64,000 nucleotides of DNA from CAWEFA01 sp963808135. Its GTDB lineage: Bacteria; Bacteroidota; Bacteroidia; Bacteroidales; DTGW01. A model generated the notes under the pieces. It was given only the letters and a program-made list of their open reading frames with translations, made no database searches and was not told the origin of the DNA. Both the position numbers and the translations under genes were made by a program. Where the stretch lies: NCBI GenBank assembly GCA_963808135.1, contig CAWEFA010000102.1:33962-97961 (forward strand), in the 5' to 3' direction. Below are positions 17,272-26,900 of the stretch, piece by piece; positions within the stretch are counted from its first letter, which is position 1, and each line of letters starts with the position of its first letter.

Positions 17272-17895
17272 GTGAGCGATTTCATTAATTTTAAGAAAAT
17301 ATTAGGTTTTGTATTTATCCTGTTATGGTTAACTGACATTTCCAGTATCTGTGCCCAGAAAAAAGAAAATAATGAGAAAGATAAAAAAGAGAAAGTAAAG
17401 GAAACAAGATTTTGGGACAGAGTTATTTTTGGAGGCGATATCGGGCTTCAATTCGGCGCCATTACATCAATAAATATTTCACCAAATATCGGATATTATG
17501 TTACACCCCGCTTGATTGCCGGATTAGGATTGACATATCAATACTATAATTCAAATGAATACAATTATAGGTTTTCATCAAATATATTCGGGATTAGAAC
17601 CTTTGCAGATTATGAAATAATAAAGAATATTGGCCAGAATCTTCCAATAAAATCGAATTTTTCAATTTTTACACATGTTGAATACGAGGCTCTTAATTTA
17701 GACCGTGATTTATCGAATACATTATCATCAAATAAAGTAAAGCGATTTTGGCTTCATGGAGTATTGGCTGGTGGAGGTATAAGAGAGTCTATCGGTAAAC
17801 GCTCATTTTTAAGTATTGAAATATTGTATAATTTTATTGCCGACTCACGAACTCCGTATGATAATCCTGTTATGCGGATAGGTTTCTTTTTTTAA
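17272..17895 (+). CDS. Outer-membrane beta-barrel protein
   Basis: A 207-residue protein beginning at a GTG (MSDFINFKKILGFVFILLWL) with a signal peptide ending near ICAQ. After a short KE-rich linker, alternating hydrophobic strands and a terminal Phe (NPVMRIGFFF) fit a small outer-membrane barrel of about eight strands. No specific family recognised. There is no other in-frame start near the signal peptide. Confidence 0.7.
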   Translation: MSDFINFKKILGFVFILLWLTDISSICAQKKENNEKDKKEKVKETRFWDRVIFGGDIGLQFGAITSINISPNIGYYVTPRLIAGLGLTYQYYNSNEYNYRFSSNIFGIRTFADYEIIKNIGQNLPIKSNFSIFTHVEYEALNLDRDLSNTLSSNKVKRFWLHGVLAGGGIRESIGKRSFLSIEILYNFIADSRTPYDNPVMRIGFFF

Positions 17896-17900
17896 GAATT

Positions 17901-19019
17901 TTAGAGCAATTTCTTGAATACCCTAAATCTTTTAATTTCATAAGCGCCATATCTTACAAGCATAGCCATCATATCATCGTTGTCAGCCATTACAACATGG
18001 CTATCAACGCTTTTCATTCCTGCTTTTTTTGCTGATTCGAATGTTGCTAATGCTAAAAAAATATCCAGACCTTGTTTCTGAAATTCCGGTTTAATGGCTC
18101 CAAGCATGGTATTAATAGATTCTGCATGTTTCATAGCTTTTAATATATGAAATAATCCGAACGGAAATAGTTTCCCTTTCGACTCTTGTATGCCTTTATA
18201 AAGGTTTGGCATGCTAACAAGAAATCCAACTACTTCGTCAAGCCTGGTTACTAATTTCACAAATTTAGGATCGAGAATTGGCATGTACCTCTCCGCCAAA
18301 TCAATCATTTCCTTATCATCCATTGGCATAAAGCCATAAATATTGCCAAATGATTCATTAACTACGCGTAACACAGGTATGATATACTTTTTCAAGTCTT
18401 TTCTATTTTTAAACTCAAGAAATTTAAAATCTTTTTTTGCTGTTACTCTTTGGTAAATTCGCTGGTATATTTCAGGTAACTCTATTGATAATGGAAAACG
18501 GTGTATCACACAATCAACCTCCTTTTCGTATCCTTCTTTAATAACCAATTCAGGCAAATATTCAAAATTACATGCGCTATCAACAACAGGTTCATACTCA
18601 AAACCGCTTATCAGTAATCCTTGTATATCTCTGTCTGTGAATCCATATGGACCTATTATTTTATCCATTCCTTTTTGCTTTGACCAGTTTTCAATGTCAT
18701 TTAAAAGGGCATGTGATATTTCAGGATCGTTATAACATTCAAAATACCCAAAACGGCCATTTTTTATTTTAAAGAATTCGTTGTGCGAATGATGTATAAT
18801 CCCCATAATACGCCCGACCGGTTTATTATCATTATATGCAAGCACAAGGCGATATTCGCAGTTCCTGAATGAAAGATTTTTCTGTGGATTAAAGAACTTC
18901 TTTTCATCCATATAAATTGGAGGCAACCATTGTTTATCGCCTTTATGTATTTTTTCAGGCAAATAAATAAATTCCTTTAAATCCTTATTGGTTTTAACTT
19001 CTTTTAATGAAATTTCCAT
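17901..19019 (-). CDS. GNAT-like N-acetyltransferase domain protein
   Basis: A 372-residue protein of a family found across Bacteroidota. The N-terminal half holds a GNAT-like pattern (VLAYNDNKPVGRIMGIIHHS, FGYFECYNDPEISHALL), and the C-terminal half repeats the theme with LGAIKPEFQKQGLDIFLALA, a typical acetyl-CoA-binding stretch. Substrate unknown. Confidence 0.7.
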   Translation of the reverse strand: MEISLKEVKTNKDLKEFIYLPEKIHKGDKQWLPPIYMDEKKFFNPQKNLSFRNCEYRLVLAYNDNKPVGRIMGIIHHSHNEFFKIKNGRFGYFECYNDPEISHALLNDIENWSKQKGMDKIIGPYGFTDRDIQGLLISGFEYEPVVDSACNFEYLPELVIKEGYEKEVDCVIHRFPLSIELPEIYQRIYQRVTAKKDFKFLEFKNRKDLKKYIIPVLRVVNESFGNIYGFMPMDDKEMIDLAERYMPILDPKFVKLVTRLDEVVGFLVSMPNLYKGIQESKGKLFPFGLFHILKAMKHAESINTMLGAIKPEFQKQGLDIFLALATFESAKKAGMKSVDSHVVMADNDDMMAMLVRYGAYEIKRFRVFKKLL

Positions 19020-19152
19020 AATCTTCTATTTAAGCTATATAAAATAAAAAAGCTCGTTCTTTGTAAAAACAAAATTATTATATTTTAGTAAAATGAGTAT
19101 CCAATCATTCATTAATTAATCAAACCAAATTAACTTTTTCTATTTTTAATTA

Positions 19153-20199
19153 TTAAATTCTATTTATATTATACTTTAAAAGCGATTTATTTATTCGTTT
19201 TACAATAAATGGGCCTTCATAAATAAATCCTGTATATAATTGAATTAATGTTGCACCTGCTTCAATTTTTTCAATAGCATCTTTTTCGTTCATTATTCCG
19301 CCTGTTCCTATTATTGGCATTTTATGGTCTGTTTTTTCTGCTACATACCTGATTATTTCCGTTGATTTAGTAAACAATGGTTTTCCGCTAAGTCCACCTT
19401 TTCCTATTCTTTCTATTCGTTTTTTATTTGATTTCAAATTATCACGAGAAATAGTTGTATTAGAAATAACAAAACCATCTATTCCAAACATGCCTGAAAC
19501 TTCAATTATATCGTTAATTTGCTGAAAAGTTAGATCAGGTGAAATTTTAATCAATATTGGTTTTTTAGAAATTTGAAGTTTTTTGAATGTATAAATTTTA
19601 GCTAAAATTCTCTTGAGCGAATCTTTATCTTGAAGTTCGACTAAGTCACATATATTTGGACAGCTTATGTTTAAAACAAAGTAATCGACGTAATTGTATA
19701 ACTTTTTAAAGCAATATTCATAATCTTCATCTGCATTTTCATTGTCAGTTGTTGTGTTTTTACCAATATTTCCACCTATGATAATATCATGATTACGTTT
19801 TTTTAAATTAATAACAGCCTGATCTACACCTAAATTATTAAATCCCATTCTATTTATCAATGCCTGATCTTTAGGTAAACGAAACAACCGAGGCTTTTCA
19901 TTTCCATATTGAGGTTTTGGTGTAACAGTACCTATCTCTACAAATGAAAAACCTAATAAAGCAATTTCGTTAATAAAATTTGAATCTTTATCAAAACCAG
20001 CAGCTAAACCAATTGGATTACAAAATTTGAGGCCAAAAATATCTGTTTCTAATTTTTTATTCTCAACTCTAAAAATAAGTTTAGATAAACCTCTGCTTCC
20101 TGGTATAATGTACAATATTTTTAATAATAGAACAACAAAATAGTGTATTTTTTCAGGGTCGATAAAAAAAAGCAATGGACGAATAAAAAACTTATACAT
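19153..20199 (-). CDS. pyrD: Dihydroorotate dehydrogenase (quinone), class 2 type
   Basis: Oxidises dihydroorotate to orotate in pyrimidine synthesis. The 348-residue length and amphipathic N-terminus (MYKFFIRPLLFFIDPEKIHY) fit the membrane-associated class 2. FMN-binding motifs are seen in PIGLAAGFDKD, INRMGFNN, GGNIGKN, LIKISPDL, SNTT and GTGGIMNEKDA. The catalytic position reads NISCPN, with Cys where E. coli PyrD has Ser. It lies 25 bases downstream of the XRE regulator in the same direction and may be cotranscribed with it. Confidence 0.92.
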   Translation of the reverse strand: MYKFFIRPLLFFIDPEKIHYFVVLLLKILYIIPGSRGLSKLIFRVENKKLETDIFGLKFCNPIGLAAGFDKDSNFINEIALLGFSFVEIGTVTPKPQYGNEKPRLFRLPKDQALINRMGFNNLGVDQAVINLKKRNHDIIIGGNIGKNTTTDNENADEDYEYCFKKLYNYVDYFVLNISCPNICDLVELQDKDSLKRILAKIYTFKKLQISKKPILIKISPDLTFQQINDIIEVSGMFGIDGFVISNTTISRDNLKSNKKRIERIGKGGLSGKPLFTKSTEIIRYVAEKTDHKMPIIGTGGIMNEKDAIEKIEAGATLIQLYTGFIYEGPFIVKRINKSLLKYNINRI

Positions 20200-20224
20200 A
20201 TTTTTTATGTAAAGTTATATAATC

Positions 20225-20659
20225 TTATTTTTCTGGGAAATAAATAGAAAAGGAATTATCATTATACATAACAATTATTTTTTCAACCAACTTATTATTA
20301 ATCATATTTTCAAAATATTTATCAGAATTGGTTAATATTTTTTCATCTTTTATGTTTTTATTTACAACTGTTTTATTAGATTCTTTTTTGGAATTGTCTG
20401 AAGTTTTTGCAATTTTTTTATCAGTCTCAAATAATGAACCTTGTTTTAAAGCATTATTCATGCTTCCAATACCCATAATTAACCATTCAGCGTTTAGATA
20501 CTTGTATTTGGCAAGTATTTTTTGAATAAATTCATAACTCGGATTGTTTCTCCCAGAAAGTATATGGGACACACTTGAACGTTGAACACCAATATTATCA
20601 GCAAATTTCGCAGAGCTGATATTTTCTTGCTCTAAAAATTTAAGTAATCTTTCCCGCAT
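20225..20659 (-). CDS. XRE-family transcriptional regulator
   Basis: A 144-residue protein with a Cro/C1 helix-turn-helix at residues 1-60 (SAKFADNIGVQRSSVSHILS, GRNNPSYEFIQKILAKY), a lysine- and asparagine-rich linker and a short C-terminal segment (VEKIIVMYNDNSFSIYFPEK). Probably a DNA-binding regulator; its target is unknown. Operon with pyrD is likely from the 25-base gap. Confidence 0.85.
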   Translation of the reverse strand: MRERLLKFLEQENISSAKFADNIGVQRSSVSHILSGRNNPSYEFIQKILAKYKYLNAEWLIMGIGSMNNALKQGSLFETDKKIAKTSDNSKKESNKTVVNKNIKDEKILTNSDKYFENMINNKLVEKIIVMYNDNSFSIYFPEK

Positions 20660-20852
20660 TTTTATTTACAAATATAAATCATATAGTAATTACTTATGTA
20701 ATTTACGTAAACAATAAAGTATACATTTGTAAATTAACTTTAAATTGTCATCAAGCTTGATAATTTTAAGTTGTTTTTCTTTTTAACTTTTTTTCTTTAA
20801 AATATCTCTATATTGACTTTTTATAATATCTGTTGAAGTAATTTAATCGAGA

Positions 20853-20890
20853 GAATTCCTCGTAGCTCAGCTGCTGGGTAGTTCATTAAA
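20853..20890. repeat. Internally deleted REP/BIME-like remnant
   Basis: Joins both ends of the 2203-2320 element and keeps one palindrome (CGTAGCTCAGCTGCTGGG, imperfect). Confidence 0.6.
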
Positions 20891-20985
20891 TTAATATTAA
20901 AGAGATTAAAATAAAAAATAGACTCTATATATAATAGTATAGCTTAAACAAGTAATACATAATATTATAAATTCGATTCTATTCA

Positions 20986-21067
20986 ATGAACTACCTTGCC
21001 GCAAGTAGACGGGGTAGCAAATCCAAGCCGCACTTGCAAAATTCGCCACAAGTGGTGGGGAATTGAG
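20986..21067. repeat. Diverged REP-like element
   Basis: Begins TGAACTACCTTGCCGCAAGT and ends GTGGTGGGGAATTGAG, keeping the edge bases GAACTACC and GGGGAATTG of the 118-bp family but with different stems based on GCCGCAAG and CCACAAGTGG. Confidence 0.45.
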
Positions 21068-21390
21068 CCCAAAAGGGATTAAAATATATTATTTATAATA
21101 ATCTTTAGTATTACTTTATATTAAACGTATAAATAGCTGATAAATAATGAATAAAAGCATTTGTGATTTATTATTACATATGTGAACAGTGAAATTGCAT
21201 ACAAATGTGTAGCGCGGAAAGATATATTTATAATTGATTGTAAAAAAAGTAAAGTCTTTTTGTTAACAGGTTATGATAACACAATAGATTGTCTCCTAAT
21301 CGATCTTAAAATGATAAACTATTAAATTTGATTAATATGTTCTCTCAAAAATATAATAATTATTTTTAAATACAATATCTAATAATTGAT

Positions 21391-24324
21391 TTATATCATT
21401 GCGTCATAGAGGATTTCTATTGGATGTAATGCTATTTTGTTTGTGCCATCTTTTATTTGCTGCCTGCAGCTTGTTCCTGCAGCTGCAACAATAGACTTGC
21501 TTTCGAGTTTTTTTATTGCAGGAAATAATATTAACTCGCCTACTTTCATTGATAAATCATAATGTTCTTTTTCATATCCGAATGCGCCTGCCATACCACA
21601 ACAACCTGTTGGAAGTTCAGTTAGTTTATAATTTTCTGGTAATGTCAAAATTTTTATGACAGATTTTGTACCCGACAAAGCTTTTTGATAACAATGACCA
21701 TGTAAATATATATCTATGTTTACAGACGTAAACATTTTACTTTCTATATTGCCATTTTCGATTTCAGTAGCAATAAATTCTTCAATAAGATATGTGTTTA
21801 ATGATATTGCTTTGGCTATATTTTTATATTTTGCTGGCACTAAATTGGGGTATTCATCGCGAAACGCTAATATTGCAGAAGGTTCTATACCTATAAGTAT
21901 ATTTTTATTATTAATTAATCCCCTTACGGTTTTAATATTTTTCACTGCAATAGTTCGGGCTTTTTTTATCAAACCTTTTGAAAAAGATGCCCTACCACTA
22001 TCATTACAATTGACAATTGTAACTTTATAACCAAGTTTTGTTAAAAATTTAACCGTCTTTATTCCTAAACTCACATCTATATAATTAGTGAACTCGTCTA
22101 TAAAAAGGTAAACATCTTTTTTGGGCTTTTCAAGTTTGCTATTTAATTGAAATAAATTCTTTTTGCACCATCTTTTTACAGTTGTGTTTTCTAAAGTGGG
22201 GATATTACGTTCAGGGGCAAATCCAATTATTCTTTTTATTAATCTTGAAAATAATTTATTTTTTAAAAAAAAATTAAAGACTGAAGGAGCAATTGATCCA
22301 ATCTGATAAAAAATTGACATGTTGGCGATTAAAACTGATCTTATAGGAGTTCCATTAGTATCATAATAATGTTGCAGAAATTCTGCTTTAAGTTTTGCCA
22401 TATCCACATTAGATGGGCATTCGGCTTTGCATGCTTTGCATGAAAGACATAAATCTAGCACTTCATAAATTTCTTTATTGTTAAAAGGATTTTTATTTGG
22501 AGCATTTGTAATAAGCTCCCTTAAAATATTTGCCCTAGCTCTTGTGGTAGTTAACTCATTGCGTGAAGCCATAAAACTGGGGCACATTGTACCTCCAATC
22601 AATTCAGATTTTCTACAGTCGCCTGAACCGTTGCATCTTTCAATATGCCTTAAAAAACCTTGGGAATCAGAAAAATCGAAATATGTTTTAATATTTTTTA
22701 CAGGTTTACCTGGCTCGTAACGTAAATTAGTATCCATTAAAGGAGTATTTACAATTTTACCAGGATTTAATATGTTTTGAGAATCCCAATTTTTTTTTAT
22801 TTGTTTAATAAGCTCAAAATTCGTTTCTCCTATTATTATTGGAATAAACTCACCTCTTAATCTACCATCGCCGTGCTCCCCACTTAAAGAACCCTTATAT
22901 TTTTTTACAAGATAAGCAACTTCAGTTGCAATATTCCTAAAAAATTTAACATGTTCTTTATTTTTCAAATTCAGTATTGGTCTTAAATGTAATTCTCCTG
23001 TTGCTACATGTGCATGATAAACACAATTCAATCCGTATTTATCAAGTATACCTTTAAATTCTTTAATATAACTCTCTAATATTTCAACAGATATTGCTGT
23101 ATCTTCGACTAATGATACTGGTTTTGCATCGCCTGAAATATTAGTCAATAGCCCTAATGCAGCTTTACGCAATGCCCACACTTTTTTAGTATTATCACCG
23201 CTAATTAATGGAAAATGGAAACCTAATCCATGTTTTTGTAACTCTTGTTGAAGCAGATTAGCAATTTCTTGTATTTCTTCAATTGTCTCTCTGGCAAATT
23301 CTATAATAAGAATTGCCCCCGGGTTTCCACTAATAAAAAATCTGTTCCTACTTTGTTCAATATTATCTTTAGTCCTTTCAATAATATTTTTATCAATGAG
23401 TTCAATTGCGCCGGGTTTAAAATTTAGTGCTATTAAGTTGCCTGCTAAGGCTTCTTCCAAAGTATTAAAATGTGCACAAATTAATCCTGTAAATTTTGGC
23501 GGTAAGTTTACCAGATTAAGTTTAATTTCTGTTAAAAGCATTAATGTACCTTCTGAGCCAGCTATTAACTTACAAAAATTAAATTTTTCTTCCGATTTAG
23601 AAAATACATTTGTATTTAAAAGCAAATCAATAGCATATCCTGTATTTCTTCTTTTAATGTTTTTATTTGGAAACCCTTCTTGTATGGATTGCTGGTTTAA
23701 AGGATCGGACAGAATGTCTTTAATGTTTTTGTAGATTTTATTTTCAAGATTATTACCGAGACATTTCTCTTCAAATTCATCTTTATTTACATTTTTGAAA
23801 ACAATTTCTGTTGCATCGGACAAGAAACCCTTAACTTCAAGCAAGTGATCGCGGGTACTTCCGTATATTAGTGAATGAGCGCCACATGCATTATTACCGA
23901 CCATTCCACCTATCATACACCTATTTGATGTAGAGGTTTCAGGACCGAAAAATAACCCGTATTGTTTTAAAAACAAGTTCATTTCATCAAGTACCACTCC
24001 CGGTTGAACTCTTATCCATTTTTCTTCAATATTAAAATCAATTATTTTATTAAAATATTTAGAAAAATCGACAATAATTCCATTACCCACAACCTGACCA
24101 GCCAATGATGTACCGGCAGTTCGGGAAATAAGGCCAATTTTATTTCTTTGAGCAAATAATATTAGTTTTTTAATATCTTCGCCAGATTTGGGATATATTA
24201 CTGCTTTTGGAATTTCCCTGTATGCCGAGGCATCCGTTGCATAATTTAATCTGTGAGTTAAATCTGAATAAACATCGCCTTCAAAATTCTCTTTTAATAA
24301 TTTTTCAATATTGTCTGGCATCAT
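21391..24324 (-). CDS. FAD-binding and iron-sulfur oxidoreductase (D-lactate dehydrogenase/GlcD-GlpC fusion type)
   Basis: A 977-residue fusion. Residues about 35-240 form a FAD_binding_4 domain (PKAVIYPKSGEDIKKLI, SRTAGTSLAGQVVGNG, GGMVGNNACGAHSL), about 270-540 the FAD-oxidase C-terminal domain ending in GSLSGEHGDGRLRGEFIP and LNPGKIVN. Then Cys clusters (CNGSGDC, and CLSCKACKAECPSNVDM) bind 4Fe-4S, and the C-terminal part has CCG-type motifs (GHCYQKALSG, LPTGCCGMAGAFG). Such fused enzymes oxidise D-lactate or other 2-hydroxy acids and pass electrons to the quinone pool or a partner. It is divergent from the acetate/butyrate cluster, which fits a role in fermentation. Confidence 0.85.
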   Translation of the reverse strand: MMPDNIEKLLKENFEGDVYSDLTHRLNYATDASAYREIPKAVIYPKSGEDIKKLILFAQRNKIGLISRTAGTSLAGQVVGNGIIVDFSKYFNKIIDFNIEEKWIRVQPGVVLDEMNLFLKQYGLFFGPETSTSNRCMIGGMVGNNACGAHSLIYGSTRDHLLEVKGFLSDATEIVFKNVNKDEFEEKCLGNNLENKIYKNIKDILSDPLNQQSIQEGFPNKNIKRRNTGYAIDLLLNTNVFSKSEEKFNFCKLIAGSEGTLMLLTEIKLNLVNLPPKFTGLICAHFNTLEEALAGNLIALNFKPGAIELIDKNIIERTKDNIEQSRNRFFISGNPGAILIIEFARETIEEIQEIANLLQQELQKHGLGFHFPLISGDNTKKVWALRKAALGLLTNISGDAKPVSLVEDTAISVEILESYIKEFKGILDKYGLNCVYHAHVATGELHLRPILNLKNKEHVKFFRNIATEVAYLVKKYKGSLSGEHGDGRLRGEFIPIIIGETNFELIKQIKKNWDSQNILNPGKIVNTPLMDTNLRYEPGKPVKNIKTYFDFSDSQGFLRHIERCNGSGDCRKSELIGGTMCPSFMASRNELTTTRARANILRELITNAPNKNPFNNKEIYEVLDLCLSCKACKAECPSNVDMAKLKAEFLQHYYDTNGTPIRSVLIANMSIFYQIGSIAPSVFNFFLKNKLFSRLIKRIIGFAPERNIPTLENTTVKRWCKKNLFQLNSKLEKPKKDVYLFIDEFTNYIDVSLGIKTVKFLTKLGYKVTIVNCNDSGRASFSKGLIKKARTIAVKNIKTVRGLINNKNILIGIEPSAILAFRDEYPNLVPAKYKNIAKAISLNTYLIEEFIATEIENGNIESKMFTSVNIDIYLHGHCYQKALSGTKSVIKILTLPENYKLTELPTGCCGMAGAFGYEKEHYDLSMKVGELILFPAIKKLESKSIVAAAGTSCRQQIKDGTNKIALHPIEILYDAMI

Positions 24325-24722
24325 AATCTATTGATAATTAAGCAAAAAATTAGAAAAATGTTTTATTATAATAATATTTTAAAGATATAATACGTTTGAA
24401 TAAATATATAATTCTAAATTTAATTTTTATCAATTTAAAAGCTACAGTAGAATAAAACCATTATTAGTTAAGTTTCATCTTAAAATATTTTTTACTTCTT
24501 ACGATAGATTCATTTAGTTTAAATACCAGCAATAGTCAATATTCATAGGTATTTGAAAATTTACTATATAGTTATGCGGCCTAAATGTAGTAATTTGATA
24601 CAGAGTTTTAAAGTATAAATATTACATATCAGATAAAATTCATAATCATTCAAACATACACTATGCTGATTTTTATTTACTTTTATAGTTTTATATGTTA
24701 AAATTTAAAATACTGAAAAACA
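24325..24722. other. Divergent intergenic region
   Basis: About 400 AT-rich bases between the oxidoreductase and pta. Promoters for both directions are expected here, but I see no clean consensus match, repeat or RNA gene. Confidence 0.5.
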
Positions 24723-25727
24723 ATGGATTTATTAGAACAAATTAAGCATAATGCGAAAATCTACAAAAAACGTATTGTTTTACCGGAAGGGTTGGAGGAA
24801 AGAACATTGAAAGCTGCAGATTTTATTCTTAGTGATGATATTTCACAAATAATTCTTATAGGAAACCGGGAAAAGATAATTGAAGCATCAAAAAATTATA
24901 ATCTGAAAAATATTGAAAAAGCAAAAATTGTCGATCCAGTAAAACATGAAAAAAAAGATGAATACATTAATTTAATGGTAGAACTACGAAAAAATAAAGG
25001 ATTGACAAAGGATGAAGCAAGCAAACTTATTGAGAATCCTTTATATTTAGGAACTCTTATGATAAAAAATTGCGATGCAGATGGTGAAGTTGCTGGGGCT
25101 ATAAATGCTACAAGCGATGTTTTAAAACCTGCATTTCAATATGTAAAAACATTACCGGGAATTAGCGTTGTATCAGGAGCTTTTATTATGATATTTAAAA
25201 ACAAATCATTTGGTCATGATGGAATGCTGATATTCGCCGATTGTGCTGTACACCCTAATCCGACAGATAGAGAATTGGCTGAAATTGCAGTTGCTACAGC
25301 AAAAACTACAAGGGCTATTGCTGGCTTTGAACCTAAAATCGCAATGCTTAGTTTTTCAACAAAAGGCAGTGCACGTCATGAAATGTGCGATAAAGTAATA
25401 AATGCAACCAAACTGGCAAAAGAGATGGATGCTAATCTTAAAATTGATGGGGAATTACAGGCAGATGCAGCTATTGTACCGGCAATTGGAAAGAGTAAAG
25501 CGCCAGGAAGTGAAATAGCCGGAACGGCAAATGTCCTTATTTTTCCCGATCTTCAATCCGGTAATATAGCTTATAAACTAGTTCAACGTTTAGCGGATGC
25601 CGAAGCAATAGGGCCAATTTTACAAGGTATGGCAGCACCCATTAACGATTTGTCCAGGGGATGTTCAGTTAGCGATATAGTTAATATGATCGCAATTACT
25701 GCAAATCAAGCTGCAGGTATAAGTTAG
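24723..25727 (+). CDS. pta: Phosphate acetyltransferase
   Basis: Converts acetyl-CoA and phosphate to acetyl phosphate. The 334-residue length is the short, catalytic-domain-only form. Family motifs include RIVLPEGLEERTLKAADF, GAINATSDVLKPAFQ, FADCAVHPNPT, LSFSTKGSARHE, DGELQADAAIVP and NVLIFPDLQSGNIAYK. First gene of a five-gene cluster in one direction that includes ackA, which uses the product to make ATP. Confidence 0.95.
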   Translation: MDLLEQIKHNAKIYKKRIVLPEGLEERTLKAADFILSDDISQIILIGNREKIIEASKNYNLKNIEKAKIVDPVKHEKKDEYINLMVELRKNKGLTKDEASKLIENPLYLGTLMIKNCDADGEVAGAINATSDVLKPAFQYVKTLPGISVVSGAFIMIFKNKSFGHDGMLIFADCAVHPNPTDRELAEIAVATAKTTRAIAGFEPKIAMLSFSTKGSARHEMCDKVINATKLAKEMDANLKIDGELQADAAIVPAIGKSKAPGSEIAGTANVLIFPDLQSGNIAYKLVQRLADAEAIGPILQGMAAPINDLSRGCSVSDIVNMIAITANQAAGIS

Positions 25728-25781
25728 TCTAATATTTTATCAATTGATTATTATTAAAGAAAAAATAAATAAAATAAAAAT

Positions 25782-26750
25782 ATGTCGGAATCATTAGAAG
25801 ATTATGCATTAACGCAAAATATCCACAGGAAAGGTAGCATACAAAGAATAGGAATCGTTGGTTGCGGTGAAACAGGACAGGAAGTTTGCCGGATTGTCAG
25901 CCAATTTGGAATGGATGCAATTTTTCTCGATGTATCGGAAGAAAAGGTTAAATTAATTTATGAAAGCATAGTTCAACAGTTAGATGATGAAATAAACCGT
26001 TGGGGATTAACAAGTAGCGAAAAAAAAGCCATACTTACAAGGATAAAGGGTACTATTGATTACAAAGACCTTGTTGGATGCGATATAATATTAGAGTCGG
26101 TAAATTCAAAAAATCCTGGAAGCAATTTAGAACTTCGCAAAGATGTTTTCAAAAAAATTGAAGCAGCTGTTAGCCCTGAAACAATAATAGCAAGCAACAA
26201 TTCTACATTAATGATTTCTGAGATAGCCTCGGGTCTTGATAAACCTGACAGGACTATCGGTCTTCATTTTTTAAGTCCTGCTACAACAATTAAAATTGTT
26301 GAAGTTGTTAAAGGAATTGAAACAAGTCAGAAAACATATGATACTGTATGTAAATTTGCTAAGATGATTGATAGAAAAGTAATTAACATTAATGAATCTC
26401 CAGGACATATTAGCACAAGACTCATAGTAACATTAATTAATGAAGCATGCGAATTACTTATGGAAGGTGTTGCATCTGTTGAATCTATCGATAAAACAAT
26501 GAAACTTGGTTACGGAATGCAATTTGGCCCATTCGAGCTTGCCGATAGGATTGGTTTAGACAGGGTTGTAAAATGGATGGACAATTTATATGAAGAATAT
26601 AGTATTATGAAGTTTAAAGCTTCACCGGTCATTAAGCGGCTTACACGGGCCAATTACGAAGGCAAACGCTCCGGAAAAGGCTTTTATACATATGAAAATG
26701 GTAAGATTGTTGGAGAAACCATAATTAGCGCAGCATTTAAATTGCAATAA
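25782..26750 (+). CDS. 3-hydroxyacyl-CoA (3-hydroxybutyryl-CoA) dehydrogenase
   Basis: Reduces acetoacetyl-CoA to 3-hydroxybutyryl-CoA with NAD(P)H, or the reverse. The Rossmann motif is IGIVGCGETGQEVCRI at residues 22-37. SNNSTLMISEIASGLDKPDR and GLHFLSPATTIKIVEVV hold the active-site region, and the C-terminal domain shows ESPGHISTRLIVTLINEAC and GYGMQFGPFELADRIGLDRV. It is 322 residues, slightly longer at the N-terminus than typical Hbd. The position between pta and ackA, with ptb-buk following, supports a role in the butyrate branch. Confidence 0.9.
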   Translation: MSESLEDYALTQNIHRKGSIQRIGIVGCGETGQEVCRIVSQFGMDAIFLDVSEEKVKLIYESIVQQLDDEINRWGLTSSEKKAILTRIKGTIDYKDLVGCDIILESVNSKNPGSNLELRKDVFKKIEAAVSPETIIASNNSTLMISEIASGLDKPDRTIGLHFLSPATTIKIVEVVKGIETSQKTYDTVCKFAKMIDRKVININESPGHISTRLIVTLINEACELLMEGVASVESIDKTMKLGYGMQFGPFELADRIGLDRVVKWMDNLYEEYSIMKFKASPVIKRLTRANYEGKRSGKGFYTYENGKIVGETIISAAFKLQ

Positions 26751-26900
26751 ATAAAATACGCATCATTGAAAATAACTATAAGATAAAGAAATAATAATTT
26801 AATTTTATAATACAATTGATGCATTATATTTATTTAATATTTAGTATTTTAAATATATTAATTCAGTAATAACTTAGATTTTGAATAATAAATAGCTTGA

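Larger units (their letters stand above)
20660..21390. other. Long intergenic region with decayed hairpin repeats
   Basis: About 730 bases with no gene I can support. At 20853-20890 is a deleted form of the 118-bp element: the left end (GAATTCCTCGTAGCT) is joined directly to the right end (CAGCTGCTGGGTAGTTCATT). At 20986-21067 is a diverged relative beginning GAACTACC and containing CGCCACAAGTGGTGGGG. The rest is AT-rich and shows nothing. Confidence 0.65.
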
